From Topomyia yanbarensis (Eukaryota; Arthropoda; Insecta; Diptera; Culicidae): a DNA stretch of 64,000 bases. Position 1 is the stretch's first letter. Every line of letters begins with the position of its first letter. The notes under the pieces are model-generated. The model searched no databases, was not told the origin of the DNA, and saw nothing but the letters and a program-made list of their open reading frames with translations. The stretch covers positions 372,132,166 through 372,196,165 of the forward strand of contig NC_080672.1 of the NCBI RefSeq assembly GCF_030247195.1, written 5' to 3'. The translations under genes were made by a program, and so were the position numbers. Below, piece by piece: positions 22,001 to 34,234 of the stretch.

Positions 22001-22735
22001 CTCGGAATCTCGAAATCATCCCGGAATCTCGGAATCATCTCGGAATCTTGAAATCATTCGGAATCATCTCGGAAATTCGGAATCATCTCGGGATTATCTC
22101 GAAATCATGTCTGAATCTGGGAATCATCCTTGAATCTCGGAGACTGGCGATTTCAGAATCTCGGAATCATCTCAGAATCTCAGAATTATGTCGGAATCTC
22201 GGAATCACTTCGGAAATATCTCGGAATTTTGGAATCATTTCGGAGCCTCTGAATCATTTCCGAATCTCGGGATCTCGTAATCAACCCGGAATCTCGGAAC
22301 CATCTCGGAATCTGGGAATCATCTACGAATCATGGAATCATCCCGGAATCTCGGAGTCATCTCGAAATCTCGGAATCATCTCGGAATCTCGAAATCATCT
22401 CGAAAACTCGTAATCATCTCGGAATCTTGGAATCATTTCGGAATCATCTCGGAATCTCGCAATCATATAGGAAATATTCCGGAATCTCGAAATCATCTCA
22501 GAATCCTGGAATCATTTCGGAATCGTCTCGAAACCTTGGAATCACCTCGGAATCATCCCGGCATCTAGGAATCATCTCTGAATCATCTCGGAATCTCGAA
22601 GTTTTAGAGTCTCGGAAGCTCGAAGTCCCGAATTCTCGGAGTTTCGATTTCTCTGAATCTTGGAATTTTCCAATCTTTCAAGCGATTAATCTTTCCTCCG
22701 TTTAATCTTTTAATCTTCAAGTTTTGAAATTTGTA
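19030..22735. repeat. 3.7-kb minisatellite built on GAATCT
   Basis: Three zones. From 19030 to about 20180 there are loose, diverged ATCTTTGAATCTT-like words. From about 20180 to 21470 there is a regular 10-bp unit TTTGAATCTC, often nearly perfect. From about 21470 to 22620 the unit switches to CGGAATCT (8 bp) alternating with CGGAATCATCT (11 bp). The tail to 22735 decays again. The shared core is GAATC. All long frames here (for example 20186-20539 and 21152-21463 on the minus strand, 21514-22568 on the plus strand) are products of repeat periodicity, not genes. Confidence 0.95.
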
Positions 22736-22744
22736 TATCACACC

Positions 22745-22835
22745 CCATGCCTCTGAGACGATTCCTAGTCACACGTGGAGGGTCTGCCAAATCGATGAAG
22801 CCTAACTACCGGACCAACGTGAAACTGTAGGCAAC
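22745..22835. repeat. Fragment of the 3389-4432 foldback family
   Basis: CCTCTGAGACGATTCCTAGTC followed by AAATCGATGAAGC and CTAACTACCGGACCAACGTG matches the left arm of the palindrome in order. It directly follows the minisatellite. Confidence 0.6.
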
Positions 22836-22839
22836 CCCC

Positions 22840-23345
22840 TCTGTTAAGCAGCTTATGTGCCCAAGCATCCACATCCCAATGAGTTTGCATTTGTTCGCCA
22901 GATTCATCAGAATGATCCGACAGCCATGGACGAGTTTGGGTTAGAAGTTACGTGAGCCTAGAGCTCTTAATACGGCACTGGGTCCAACATTTCTACCAGG
23001 GCAATTGGTACTTATTGCCCTTATGATTTATAGGCAAGCCTCTCTTTCAACTTTTGATAGTTTCAAACTTGCTTTTAGCTTTCTACTTTGGGCCACCTCA
23101 CCATCGACGCTTATGCAACCATTGGCCTGATAATTGAAGTTTTAAGCCAACACGTCATCTTTGGATTCAAACCCCATTTTTTGCCAAAATGACTTTTTCC
23201 GTAGTTTTTTTGATACGCTGATTTCACAGCAGTTTACTCTGTATTATTACTCCAAAATATTCCACTTCCGTTGTAAATTCGATGGTTCTATTAGAAATAT
23301 TTCGTTTCAGTTTAACTTTCATTTTCCTTGTCTATGGAATTGTAA
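22840..23345. other. No gene recognised
   Basis: Short frames only. The plus-strand frame 23161-23391 has no recognisable domain and overlaps the RT relic that follows. Confidence 0.4.
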
Positions 23346-23349
23346 TAAT

Positions 23350-23760
23350 TTTTGGGGATTTGTGCTAAAATTCGCTGTTGTACACCATTGACGTGTCACT
23401 GATCTAAATCAGTTTGAATGCGGTCCGAAATCGTAGATTCACCCTTGCCTCTAACAGCGATGGCAATTTGGTCTGAGAAACCCGTTACTTCGAATTCCAG
23501 ACTTGCCAACTCATTCAGGAATCACTATCAGTGCTCACTATCAGTAACCACAGAGGTGGTGACAGCCCTCCTCCTTGAGGGCTTCCCTTACTGATTTTCA
23601 TGGCTATGGTCACGCCTACCAGCGTACTAGTCACAGTACGGCAACACAACGTTTCAGTTTTCCAATCGACAGTGGAACGCGTCATCCTCTTTGATTCAGT
23701 CACACGCCGAATCGATTCGTAGGCAGTACTGTCGAACCGTTCTCAATGTCGATTAAGAGC
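23350..23760 (-). pseudogene. Non-LTR reverse transcriptase fragment
   Basis: The minus strand from about 23700 reads TRSTVDWKTETLCCRTVT, then KGSPQGGGLSPPLWLLIV near 23590-23545. This is the conserved G-[CS]-P-Q-G-G-x-L-S-P-x-L-W motif of jockey/LOA-type reverse transcriptases. Beyond a stop it continues in another frame with GFSDQIAIAVRGK near 23480, where the usual F-A-D-D is lost, then STISDRIQTDL. Catalytic loss, stops and frameshifts make it a pseudogene. It differs from the I-like relics at 12.6 and 29.5-31.5 kb. Confidence 0.8.
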
Positions 23761-24249
23761 GATCAATTATTTTGCAGAGTATTGTCAATTTTTTTCGATA
23801 AGATTGTAATTCTGCTGAACATGTCCAGTCCATGCACCATCTCTGTTCTTAAAAAAGCTGCAGTTCTCTTTTCGGTGAAATGTGGAACTAATGTCAGACA
23901 TAAGTACATTAGGCATCATATATCTTTGGCATAATGGGCGATTGGCATAATTCACAAGAAAAAATAAAAATGATAATTTATCATTCTTCATTTCATGAAC
24001 TGTTCTTTGATCGAAATATGTTCTAAGACAATTGTAACATGTGTGTATGTCACACTGATCAAAGTATATGTGGATTTTCAATACCTAAATTCAAGCGAGT
24101 TTCTCCATGCTAAGCGTTCGATTTTTTTCTTTTATTTGAGTAAAGATTTCTTCAACTATATGCAACAGAATAAAATCAGAAAGCTTCTACAAGATCGCAA
24201 AATTGCAATCTTCCACTCTCTTACAATCACCACCGAAAAATGAGTTTCT

Positions 24250-24375
24250 TACAGTGATACAAACTTCAAACGCGTTGGTCCGGCAACTGGACTTGTTCAG
24301 ATAGATAAAAATTTGGTACCATCACTCATGGTAGTACTTGAAATCGACTCAACGATAGGCCAAGCGAGTTTTTTT
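24250..24375. repeat. Fragment of the 3389-4432 foldback family (right-arm side)
   Basis: ACAAACTTCAAACGCGTTGGTCCGG (matching ACAAACTTCAGGCACG then TTGGTCCGG), GGACTTGTTCAG, AAATTTGGTAC and GAAATCGACTCA follow the order of the right arm of the palindrome at about 4305-4410. No partner arm is adjacent. Confidence 0.6.
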
Positions 24376-24584
24376 TCGTAGCAGTTAATGGTTGCGTGTA
24401 TATATGGAGTCCCACAGAACATGGGATAAATATGCGAATAACGTCTGCTTAGTACCATAGCAGCGCACATTGTCAACTTTTAGCCTCTAGATTCGGAAGT
24501 AGCTTCCACAAATGACTGGTCAAGCGACGAACCTATTTTGGGAGAAACTTGTCCCAAAATATGTTTTTTCACTATGTGTGCTAT

Positions 24585-24935
24585 ATTTTTCCTTAGTTGA
24601 GAACAATTTAGGTAAAAACTATTTTTTCTCCACTAAGGAGAAAATTGTTCAAAACCATCTTTGTACGTTAAAAGCACTAAACCTATAACTAAATTAGTTA
24701 TGGAATTTGCGTTTCGATATCGTCTCATCAGAATCCGACACTAACTTAGTGACAAGACCCGCGGGATATCATGTAGGACTAGCAGTTAGCCCAGAAACAC
24801 AAATAAAGTTTTCGTTTTTTTAAGCGTAAATCCGGCGTTAGCTTAGTACTGTCATTAAGTTAGTGTCAAACTCTGATGAGACGAAATCGAAACGCAAATT
24901 TCATAACTAATTTACTTGTTTTATTATAACATTAA
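24585..24935. mobile_element. F2-family foldback copy
   Basis: It begins TGTGCTATATTTTTCCTTAG and contains CTCCACTAAGGAGAAAATTG and the core GGAATTTGCGTTTCGATATC...TCATCAGAATCCGACACTAA. From about 24830 the core recurs inverted (GTTAGTGTCAAACTCTGATG, GAAATCGAAACGCAAATTTC, ATAACTAATTTAC). It is a palindromic element of about 350 bp whose right outer arm appears lost. Confidence 0.65.
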
Positions 24936-24939
24936 ATAC

Positions 24940-27050
24940 GACATTATCGTCCAAGCTGGCAACCCTACTCGCATTCAGCCACAGTATCAACATCGCAAAC
25001 CGAAAACTAACGATTATTAGTTTTTCGACTATTGAATTTTAGTTTCAGACAGTTAACTTCTCCTGTTTCCAATAGCTCGAACCAGAGAACAAACCTTTAG
25101 AACTTCGTGCATAATACGCTAACTATCGCAATGATGTGGCTTTAGTTCCTGCTTACGTATTCTTCGCGAGACCCACGTTTTATTGATTGCGAGTTATTAC
25201 CTCTACCATCTGATGCCCGTACCTTCCTTGTCCCTATCACTGCCACCAGCTGGTGGTAATGTTCTTCCAACCAAAATCCATATCGTTTTCCCATCGTTAA
25301 GGATCTCGTCCGTTTAGCTGTTGTTATTTTTATTATTATTACTATTATTATTATTCGGTTCGCTTGTGTTGTGCAGGATGAGTAGCGCGCTTGGTGTTCT
25401 ACTAAATTGATTCCCATTGTTTAACGCCTTCGGTTGATTATTTTCGCTAGCCCGGTTAAGCTTTTTTTCCCCCTCGGTACTTTCATATTTATAAGACTAA
25501 AACTCAAACCGCTTTAGTTAGTGCAAGTTGGAATCAATATGTTTTGTTTCCGGAAAAAACCCACAACATTATCGATGATATACGATGCAAATTGTCTGAC
25601 GCACCCTATTGTAATTATCACCGAATCACGCCAAGTATTTTGGAAGCTCGTATGGATTTTCTTATTTGAAAACCTTGCTTAGTGTTGTTTTCCTTTTTGG
25701 TAGTTTTGTGGAATGATAACATCGTCAACACCGAATATACATGAAAGAAAATAAAAGCAAAGCTCACACAAAATTGAGTGATTACAACCAACCTCACATG
25801 ACACTGTCTTACAGCACGGCTCAAATAATCACCGGCTACTAGTAGGTAGGCTGAAAGCGTAAGAAGCTTAACAGAACTCGTCTGTCCTTTTCCGCTATCG
25901 TCTGCTTGACAACTTCCTAGCTATAAGAACACACTTGCGAAGGAAGTAGGCTGGCATTTATCCAAAAAGCATTTGACAAGGGACCCACAACTGCCAACTT
26001 GATATGAAGTGAAAAATTAAGAGTAAAACCAACAACTTCAACCAGTAAATGTCCACAGCATTTAGACATATGTAAAAAATCTCACACACGACTTCCTCCC
26101 GTCCAATCCTGTCTGTAGCAACTGAGTAGCACTCTAAAAACCGTATCTCTGTTATTGTTTTTCTTTTCTGGAGTCCGTTCCAATTCAGATGTCGTGCTCC
26201 GAGACACCATCACTGTTACTTATTGTATGTGTGTGTATACTATTTATATTCAACAAACAATTTTCTCGGTCTTTAATGTCAGCACTCACTTATTCTATCA
26301 TCCCTACATCAATTCAAATCTCCCCAAGCCAAGCTTGCCCAAAACGAAAGAAAATATGTGTAAATAAAAACCCCGGCCAGGGAAACGGGGGCACCTTCCT
26401 TCGGTTTACCCACTCTCACGCGTCGTCACAGTCACATTCAAGGATTCATGTTCGTTCATTAGTTAGCAGCAGGGATCAGCTTTGCTTTTTGCCGTTTCAT
26501 ATATTCGTCTCGATGGTTACTTTGTCTGTCACTGTTTTTTGTTTTTCTGTGTGCGATGCTCGTTTCAGCTTAATTTAATCTTTTTTTTCTTCCCGTCACG
26601 GTTTATACCGACCGGAAATATGATAGCACAGTGTGCTTTTACTTCCCGTCGAGGGAAAATGATTTTCGGTCGCTTATGAATGGGTTTCTTGGTGCTCAAT
26701 ATGAATCATGCTTCATCCATGGAACGAATTTGTTCGGCTTACAGCTTTTTTTGCGATATGTGCTTTCTCATGACTGTAATAAGTGTAAAGATTCGGAAGT
26801 AAGTGACTGTGTACTTTTGGTTTGAGGTATCTGTTAAGAAGATCGACCAATGTATGGGGTGTGCGCTTTTAATAGAATGTAGTTTTAACCAAATACCATA
26901 CGTCTCCATCAAATTGAAAGATGTGAAACTGATAGAAGAAATGCTTTGTAATAAAATGTGTAGATTCAGCTTTTAAGGATTAGCTAATTCAAGACCTTTT
27001 CGTTCGTGTGTTCCATATATTAGCTTTGATATATCACGATTCTTTTTAAA
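24940..27050. other. Repeat-poor intronic sequence, no exon recognised
   Basis: No TE arms were spotted. A short (ATT)n run lies near 25322-25355. Frames such as 25142-25417 (-) and 26189-26578 (+) show no domain. The relative absence of repeats makes it a candidate for intronic regulatory sequence, but nothing specific is visible. Confidence 0.4.
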
Positions 27051-27054
27051 ATAA

Positions 27055-27240
27055 AACAGTATAATATCAAATAAGTTATGGAATTCGCGTTTCGACTTCA
27101 TCTCATCAGAATTCGACACTAACTTAGTGACAGGACTAAGCTAGCACCGGATTTACGCTAGCTCCAAAAACGGAGGCACAATTTGTGTTCCTGAGAAAAA
27201 CCCTAGTCAAGCGAGATGTTCCGCAAGAAAAAAGCTCATA
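27055..27240. repeat. F2-family core fragment
   Basis: AAGTTATGGAATTCGCGTTT, CTCATCAGAATTCGACACTA, GACAGGACTAAGCTAGCACC and CTCCAAAAACGGAGGCACAA match 36835-37010 in order, including the extra 3' block ending in CCGCAAGAAAA. Confidence 0.7.
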
Positions 27241-27244
27241 ATAT

Positions 27245-29515
27245 TGATTTTGCGACACATCAGCTTATTAAAATAAAACATACATAACTTGAATCATATG
27301 AATTTATATAGAACGCATTTAACCTTTTAATACAGATGGTGAAATCGGTTAATGGAACTACTTTTGAAAAATTCTTAGCTCCCTGACCACAAACAGTGAG
27401 GGATTCCATGAGAAAGTCCTCAATTAATGGCCATTCACGATTCGAGCAAAACTTTGCAGTTGGGTACGAATCATGAATGTCCATGATTTTCTCTGGCAAT
27501 TAGAACATTTTGGCATAAAAGCAATATTTTAAAAGGGCGTAGAAGTTTTTGCACTCGGCATTTAAAAAAAAAGTTCGGTTACCGTATTCTGCGCGAAAAA
27601 AATCTACGCTGAACAAAATGTTGTGACATTTTTAAAAATAACAAATTTATTTTAAAAAATTTACCCATTTTTTATTTTTTTTTCTTTTGTCGATGAAAAC
27701 AGAAAGAGAAAAGAAAGATTTCAGATTAACCTTAAACATATTTTTAAATGTCACAAATTGACAGAAAAAACTATAATTTTATTATGAAATATGATTGAAA
27801 ATGCCATTTCAAATCAAAATGCGTTTAACGAAAATCTTCCAAAACGTGATAGTTTTCGAGTTATTTGCTTTACATTTACATTTACTTTACATTTAAAACA
27901 TTTCTTTTCTCTATAGAATTTCATTGACAAAATACAAAAAAAAATTAAAAAAATAGTTTTTTTTGTAATTATATTCAACATAAATTTGGATTAGTGAAAA
28001 ATATAACAACGTTTTTTTCAGCGTATATTTTTTTGTGCGTTTCATTTCTATAACTCTTTCTCAGATTGTTTTGCTGTATAAAATACGGTAATCGAACTTT
28101 TTTTTTGAAAATTTTTTCTTGAATCGAAATGATCTCATTAATTTTGGAAAATATTTAGTCTTCCATGCCGGTGAAGCGTGTAAAGTTTCATCAGAATCAA
28201 AGAATTTTTTTGATTTTCGGACGGACCTTCGTGGAATTCCTCAGTAATCTCGACACATGAAAAGTCATTTGACCGAGTCTAGTTACTCTTCAGTCGGTTG
28301 CTGGTAACCTGGAATTACGATGACAGTCATTTGAAAATTGTTATTCTTAGTTATTCTGCTTCAACCCTCTTTAGGAACCTGATGAAACTCTTCGTTGAGA
28401 TCCGACAGCATTTCTTCTCTGTATTCCTACGCTATCTTGCCTATCTATCTTGGATTGTAATGGAATTCTTTTCAAGATTTTTATGAAATCCTTCTCAAAG
28501 TTAGTACTTTCAAATGCATACTGAGTGGTCTGCCCGTTTTTGCCCGTTCATGAGTTAGTTGAGTGCAAAGTAGGCCTTTTTTCGAACAAAAATCGTGAAT
28601 ATCTCAGAAACTGCTCAACATATTAGGTTGCTTCCTTCACCGAAATTTTGTATTTCATTAATTGTGACAGTTTTGTAAAACATTTTAACCTTCCAAAAAA
28701 TCTTGAAAAGAAGCTATAATGAACAAAATTGATTTTTCAGTATTTTCTCCAATAATGTTCTATATCTCAAAGATTATTAAAGATAGACTATTACCACCTT
28801 CAGTAAAGATTCTTGCACAAGAATTTACTACAACTTTGCAGAATACACCAACTCGCTATCTCTAATTATACAAGAAATAAGTTTTGAATGTCACTTATAG
28901 GAGGATTAATCATCAAACTTTTGACTTTAAAAGATGGGGCGTCTCAATATCATAAATTCTTCCGAAGATAGTATATCGCTATAACAAACCATTTTGGAGT
29001 TATTCAAAACGATCACGTTTTTCGCGTTTTAAACCACTGTGCAGTCCTGTGCAAACTACACCACACAATCACTTTATTGGAATGGAAAGGAGTCTCTAGA
29101 ATCTTCTCTGACTGTTCATCACACTGAATCAACAGCTTAGTTTATTTAATTCCCCGTACATCAAAAATAATCCTTGCCTAAAAAGATGAATTTTAGCAGC
29201 TAATTGCGAAAAGTTTTCTTGACTTGGATAATTGAAAGAGAGCACATGGGAGAGGGGCAGGGTTCAATAAAGGATATTTTTTGGGACCAGTAATGCAATG
29301 GATTGAGCAATAACAAGTATTGAATTAACTTTTTGTAACGGAAGCTAGGGAAAAATATTCAGAAGGCGACCAAATTCCAACATCGGGGTAGTAGAAATCA
29401 TATCAGGAACAGAGGAGAGAAGGCGAACAACAACAGGAAAAAAAGCAAAACTGGCAGCTTTACAATTACAGCCTTGGGCTGACAAGATATCATAAACCAG
29501 GTGGACGTCTGGTCT
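27245..29515. other. No gene recognised
   Basis: Strongly AT-rich. The frames 27260-27499 (-) and 28298-28486 (+) have no recognisable domain. No clear inverted arms or tandem units were read. Confidence 0.4.
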
Positions 29516-29519
29516 TCGG

Positions 29520-31500
29520 ACCCGTTGGGAATCCGTCGAGCCAGCTTGTTTCTTTTACTTCAAATTTCGTTAGTACAGGCACATCGGTAAGGGTGAAAAC
29601 GGTTACATAGTACCTCTCTACCTCTGCGAGTCTTATGACGCTTATGAGCATGATAAAAATACCAAATTTGAATATTTATCGTTTTTGGATAAAAGGTGGA
29701 TGAGGTACGTATAGCGAAGATCACGACTTGACAGGATGTCCTGAACTGGTACAACTCGGGCCCCAAGCAAATTCTTTGACTGATACCTGGAGTCACAATA
29801 TACGGCACATACCCATACCCAGACAACGTGCTCAATGTCGTGATAGCCCGGACCAGCCACAAGCGCAAAAACTATGACTGCCTTCAAGTCCAATACGCCG
29901 CAAATCCATATCCAACGAGTAGTGGTTGAGAACAGCCAGAATATTACACGAATTAAATCCTGTTCCATTCATCCCCTTGAACATAGGTTTCGTCAATAGC
30001 TTCGGGGTAATAGAATGTAGACCACGTTTAAGCTCCCCATTGCTCCACGATGTTTACCAGTTGTCGAGCGTCCTCTGACGACAAATATTGAAAAATTCAC
30101 TAAAGTAAATTGGTATTTCGAAGTTGCCAGCTTGTATTGCGCCCGCACTAGCTAAAAATTCCATCTTTTGATTTCTAAATTCCGAGATATTTACATGTTT
30201 AGACCTAATTGATCATTAGACATATTCATAGAAGCTGAAATTGCGCCGGATTTGGCTTCCTGTAAAGTTCAGTTTTCTCCGCGGAGAAATCTATTCTCAG
30301 CAGTGAGGCCCAAGCAGACAAATTGTCCAAGGTCTCTTCCAATAGTCCTTGCAAATCGACAGCTTTGGGACCTGCAGCAGAGACAACACCGCCATCTGCA
30401 GCGTGCAAGAATTAACAAGACATTCGTCAATATCTTTCACGTAAAAGTTGTAGAGTAGGGATCTAAGACCTGAGCCCTGTGGAAACCTCATGTAGCTAAA
30501 TCGCGATGTTGTTAAATTGTCATGCGAAAAATGCATGTGATTTTAAGGCAACAGATTTAACAAAAAGTTATTCAAAATCGGTGACAGACCATTCTGGTGT
30601 AGCTTCTCTGAAAGAATATTTCTAGAAACTGAATCGCGCTTTACAATAAAAAAAGCTCATTCCATCTGCTCATTGCAAGTGTGGGTCATTTTAATTTCTG
30701 ATAAAAGCGACATAAGACAATCGCTCGTCTCTTTTGCCTGTGCGGTAGCCAAATTATGTATCTCACAATAAGTCATTAGTTTCGACCCAATTAAAGCCTA
30801 ATGGAATGATTTTCTCGAACAACTTCCGGATACAGGATAGCATTTCAATCGGCCAATACGAGTCGTGGTCGTAGGCTGATTTTCCTGGTTTTGGGATAGT
30901 GATAACCTTCACTTGCCGCCCATCTTAAACAAAATTTAAGCTATTTTTTCAATAAAATTCCAACCGGAACCACTGACACAAGTCCAGTTTTTCGTGCTAG
31001 TGGTTCTAGTTTGAAATTTAATGAAATAAACAGCTTAAAATTCTTGTTTTTGCTTATATTTTCAAAAACCGGTTGAGCCATTGTCGAACAAAAAACTTTT
31101 TTTATCACCTTAATGTTACCATCAAGTTACTTGTTAAACAAATTTAACAAGCGCCTCTTCAACCGATTGAAGGTAATTGGGAGTTAAAGTCTCCTAGATA
31201 AAGACGCGGTGCGGGTAAGAAAATTCCGTGATATTACAAAGCGTTCGGTGACCTGCCGAGGCTCTAAGAGTAGATAGATAGAAGCAATGCAATTCTGATT
31301 TGAACTTGACAAGCAACAGCTTCAATGCCTGGTATCGAGGGGAGGTTAATTCGATCGAAAGAATAGTACTCTTTAATCCCCAAGAATACTTTTCCGTAGA
31401 AGTTTTCACGATCCAGACGAATAATATTAAATATTTATATTCATGTAAAAATTTAAAGTTGTGATCAATATCGGAAGTATGCCAAGTTTCGGATAATTCA
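29520..31500 (-). pseudogene. Decayed I-like non-LTR retrotransposon ORF2 (EN, RT, C-terminus)
   Basis: Read on the minus strand from 31500 down. An endonuclease remnant includes GVFLGIK-like text, SAGHRTLCNITE and LGDFN (about 31183-31194), the conserved G-D-F-N of AP-type endonucleases. A reverse transcriptase remnant has KVITIPKPGKSAYDHDSYWP near 30900 and FPQGSGLRSLLYNFYVKDID near 30490-30430. The catalytic region reads AADGG instead of the expected A-D-D-G (about 30400). A C-terminal segment has GYHDIEHVVW near 29850. Large parts between EN and RT and of RNase H are missing, and many stops and frameshifts are present. It is dead, and lies antisense inside the giant intron. Confidence 0.85.
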
Positions 31501-31539
31501 GAGGATACTTCTTCAATTCTACCATAGAACAGTGATCAA

Positions 31540-32030
31540 AACGGCGACCTCGTTAGATGACTTTGTCATCGATAGATACGATCACTGCAAGGAGGGGCAG
31601 TTTAGCAGTCAACAGCTTTAAAAAAATTATCAGGAGTCTTTTAAGAGGACCAGTAATATTAAAAGTTGTGAAAATTAAGCTCACGATTTCCGAAAATTTA
31701 ATTTGCTCAGTACTGAAATGTATACCTACCTGTAAAACGAGGAAACTTTAGTTTTTTGGTGTTCCTGGAAGTGGGTGGATATTCCTTGTTGGATCTCAAA
31801 TTTTCCAGTTCAGGAGGTTGGAGCAACTTGTTTCGGCTTGCCGCACTTCCACTGGACTCATTAGTTGTAGTTGGCGCACTCTTAAAGAAGCACACCTTGG
31901 AACTCTTACGAAAATATCTAGGGGAGGAAGAATTTCTCGTAGTCCTCAACTTTCCCGGATTAACAAAAGATGTTTCATGCTCAACATGAGCTAAATGAGC
32001 ATATGAATTTTCGAAAAAGGACATTCTTTA
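31540..32030 (-). pseudogene. Probable ORF1-end / ORF2-start remnant of the same retrotransposon
   Basis: A 105-codon minus-strand frame (31707-32024) lies directly upstream of the endonuclease remnant in the same orientation. It is rich in Ser, Thr, Asn and Lys and has no known domain. By position it is the inter-domain part of the decayed element. This is an inference from placement; the frame by itself is not recognisable. Confidence 0.4.
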
Positions 32031-32129
32031 GCATTTCTGCATAAGATCGCTTCGAGCGTTCGTTAACGGAGCGCTTAATTTCGCTGCTTGTACGTAGAGC
32101 ATGGTGACAGATTATACGGGGCTCCCGCC

Positions 32130-32480
32130 AGATCTTCTCTTTCTAATTATGTCCTCCTGGATAAGGTTCATTTACCTATTCGCCTATTTGAATCGCGGGT
32201 AATGAACTATAGCAATCGCAAACAGTTGGTCATACAGCCACCTATTGTGGCAATAAGAAACGGTGCGACAAATGCTAGGGAGAGCATTAGGATAACTATT
32301 GCAGCAAACATACTGAAAAGTGTGTTTAGGGGATTCTTGAAGCAGAAAACCCCGTATGTGAACCGATCTTTGCACATCAGATCCGGTTCGAAGACAACAC
32401 CATCAATCTCCACTGCCTTTGCAGGTTCGTTTACCCAAAATATCTTCATTAAACGCTCGCAGCGATCTGGATTGTTTGGT
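32130..32480 (-). pseudogene. VEIDG-motif membrane-protein-like fragment, copy 2
   Basis: The minus strand from about 32480 reads CPRPNNPDRCERLMKIFWVN, then AKAVEIDGVVFEPDLMCKDR, then a hydrophobic segment (FSMFAAIVILMLSLAFVAPF, LIATIGG) that looks like one transmembrane helix. An in-frame ATG exists at 32449. The same V-E-[IM]-D-G motif and a following hydrophobic stretch occur at 49700-50050, and the motif alone at 10313-10495. The family is not recognised. It sits between pieces of a decayed retrotransposon and may be a broken member of a repeated gene family. Confidence 0.4.
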
Positions 32481-32624
32481 CGAGGACAGTCACTATAACA
32501 CGTATGCCATTAGCCCGAACACGTGTTATCTGAGTTACAGTCGGTTAGCCAATCAAGATTATAACAGAATGCAATTTTCGTAACAAATTGTGTGATAAAT
32601 TGGGTATTTAAAATAACAGACAAT

Positions 32625-32945
32625 TAATATCAACGGAATATATAGTTTTGATAGTTTTTTGTTATGATCTTCTGATCGGGTAGTGGGTACTCAGCTCCCG
32701 TGAGATCTGTTGGGTCGGAAGCAGAGTCCGCCGGGTCCATTTGAGCTGGCCAGATACTTTTTATGTGAGGAGAATTGGTAGAATCAGGGTAGGAAGTCAT
32801 TTTGAAAATATCCTTTATATCCATGAGAGTATCAGGGGGTTTATCGTTCTGGTTTCATTATTCCTCGTTCTCGACCATTTAGCCCCGAGGTTAGCACGTC
32901 GTGCAAACGAGGAATCAATCCTATAACTAAGAAAAGAGATCTAAA
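32625..32945 (-). pseudogene. Possible retrotransposon ORF1 N-terminal remnant
   Basis: The minus-strand frame 32630-32824 begins MDIKDIFKMTSYPDSTNSP and is Pro/Asp/Ser-rich, the style of non-LTR ORF1 N-termini. It lies upstream and in the same orientation as the I-like ORF2 relic at 29520-31500, separated by the VEIDG fragment. No zinc knuckle remains. The assignment is mainly positional. Confidence 0.35.
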
Positions 32946-34061
32946 AAGAAGCTACCGATCATGGAAAGAAATAGAAAAAATACTTTGCTTCATCAGCGGC
33001 GTGTCCGAAGCGAATCTTCTTCACTTCACCAGCCTAGGGACCGGCAAACAAAGAATCTGCCGCAGATAAAAGCTGACTTTCACAAGCGATAAATAAACTA
33101 TACACTCGAACATAAAGTCGGAAACGAATATGGTGTACCACGAAAAGCTATATACTGAAGAGCACATGAATGATCCATTTTATATCACTGTGATGGCATG
33201 TTGTTTTGTACATAACACACGGAGAGCTTTCGTTAGATAAACAATTCTAGCACTATATGGAAGTGAAAAGCTAGTACTTTCAGTATCTTATAATGAAGCT
33301 TGCTCCTTTTTGCTCGGGTTATTTAAGGTGAAAATAACCCTAAAATAATCGGAATATTTTGATTATCTTTTTAAATTCATTAGATAAGAAGGTACTTTAG
33401 TTAGCAAAAATACAGCCCAAAAATTTCTAAAAGATTCAATGAAGTTTAAAACTGGCGAATAAAGTGGTCATGAAAAAACTTAATTTAAGGGGACTGTCAT
33501 ATATAATATATAAAGTCTTCAAGTTATAACATTATCTACAACTTTACTGAACACTTCTTTTGTGATAAGATTTGCAATAATGTTACCGAAGGCACAAAAT
33601 CTCTATCTAACTTAGTTTGGAAAATAAATTTTGTATTTCTTTTTTTATATGTATTAATAACTGAACCACATATTCCGCAATCATAAAAGCAAGAATATCC
33701 TTGAAGAAACGATACTTCTAAAGAAAATATAGATACTATTAATTTTGAGCACAAAAACGGCGTAATTAAATGGGCTATCGACCTGCCTGCGTAGCAGTCT
33801 TCTTTCTTGATATTTTAAGAATTTCAGACTGAAGGGAGATTTCATGATACTGAAGCCTAACACGGGAGCACTTTGAGTACTATGATATTATCACTTTTCA
33901 ATACTGACACTTTATTACTGGATCATCTTCAATACTCGTCTAGCATCCATGTAAGAGTTGTACTCGTTCGTGCGTTGTTCCCGCGGGAGAAAATAATTCT
34001 GAATTTGTTTCCGAACTGAAGAAAATTTAACGATCAGTTAGAATTGTGCCTGTCGTGCATG
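32946..34061. other. No gene recognised
   Basis: AT-rich; short frames without domain resemblance. A TTCCCGCGGGAGA word at 33978-33990 is discussed among the findings. Confidence 0.4.
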
Positions 34062-34231
34062 ATTTTTTTTATTTTGATTTTAGAGGTTTTAAACTTAGGG
34101 TCATTCGCCTCTTTGTCGGGTTAGAGAAATCTCTTTAGAAAGATCTCTAACCCTATGTGCGGGGTTGGGAATTGAACCCAGGTGAGCTGCATACAAGGCA
34201 ATCGATTTACCAACTACGCTATCTCCACCCC
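34062..34231 (-). mobile_element. tRNA-derived SINE (Feilai type)
   Basis: On the minus strand the element starts GGGGTGGAGATAGCG and carries an A-box-like TAGCGTAGTTGG (34210-34221) and a B box GGTTCAATTCC (34168-34178), the internal RNA polymerase III promoter of a tRNA-like head. The body follows with CCCCGCACATAGGGTTAGAG and GGCGAATGACCCTAAG, and it ends in an A-rich tail (T run at 34063-34070 on the plus strand). This is the layout of the Feilai SINE of Aedes mosquitoes. It appears nearly full length. No clean target duplication was found. Confidence 0.9.
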
Positions 34232-34234
34232 TTG

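Noticed and set aside
20186..22568. Long open frames of Lys/Asp/Ser or Ser/Asn/Gly-rich repeats across the minisatellite
   Set aside because: They follow directly from 10-, 8- and 11-bp repeat units; they begin at arbitrary points and no domain or splice signal supports them.
34210..34221. tRNA gene on the minus strand
   Set aside because: A and B boxes belong to the tRNA-derived head of the SINE; no complete cloverleaf follows.
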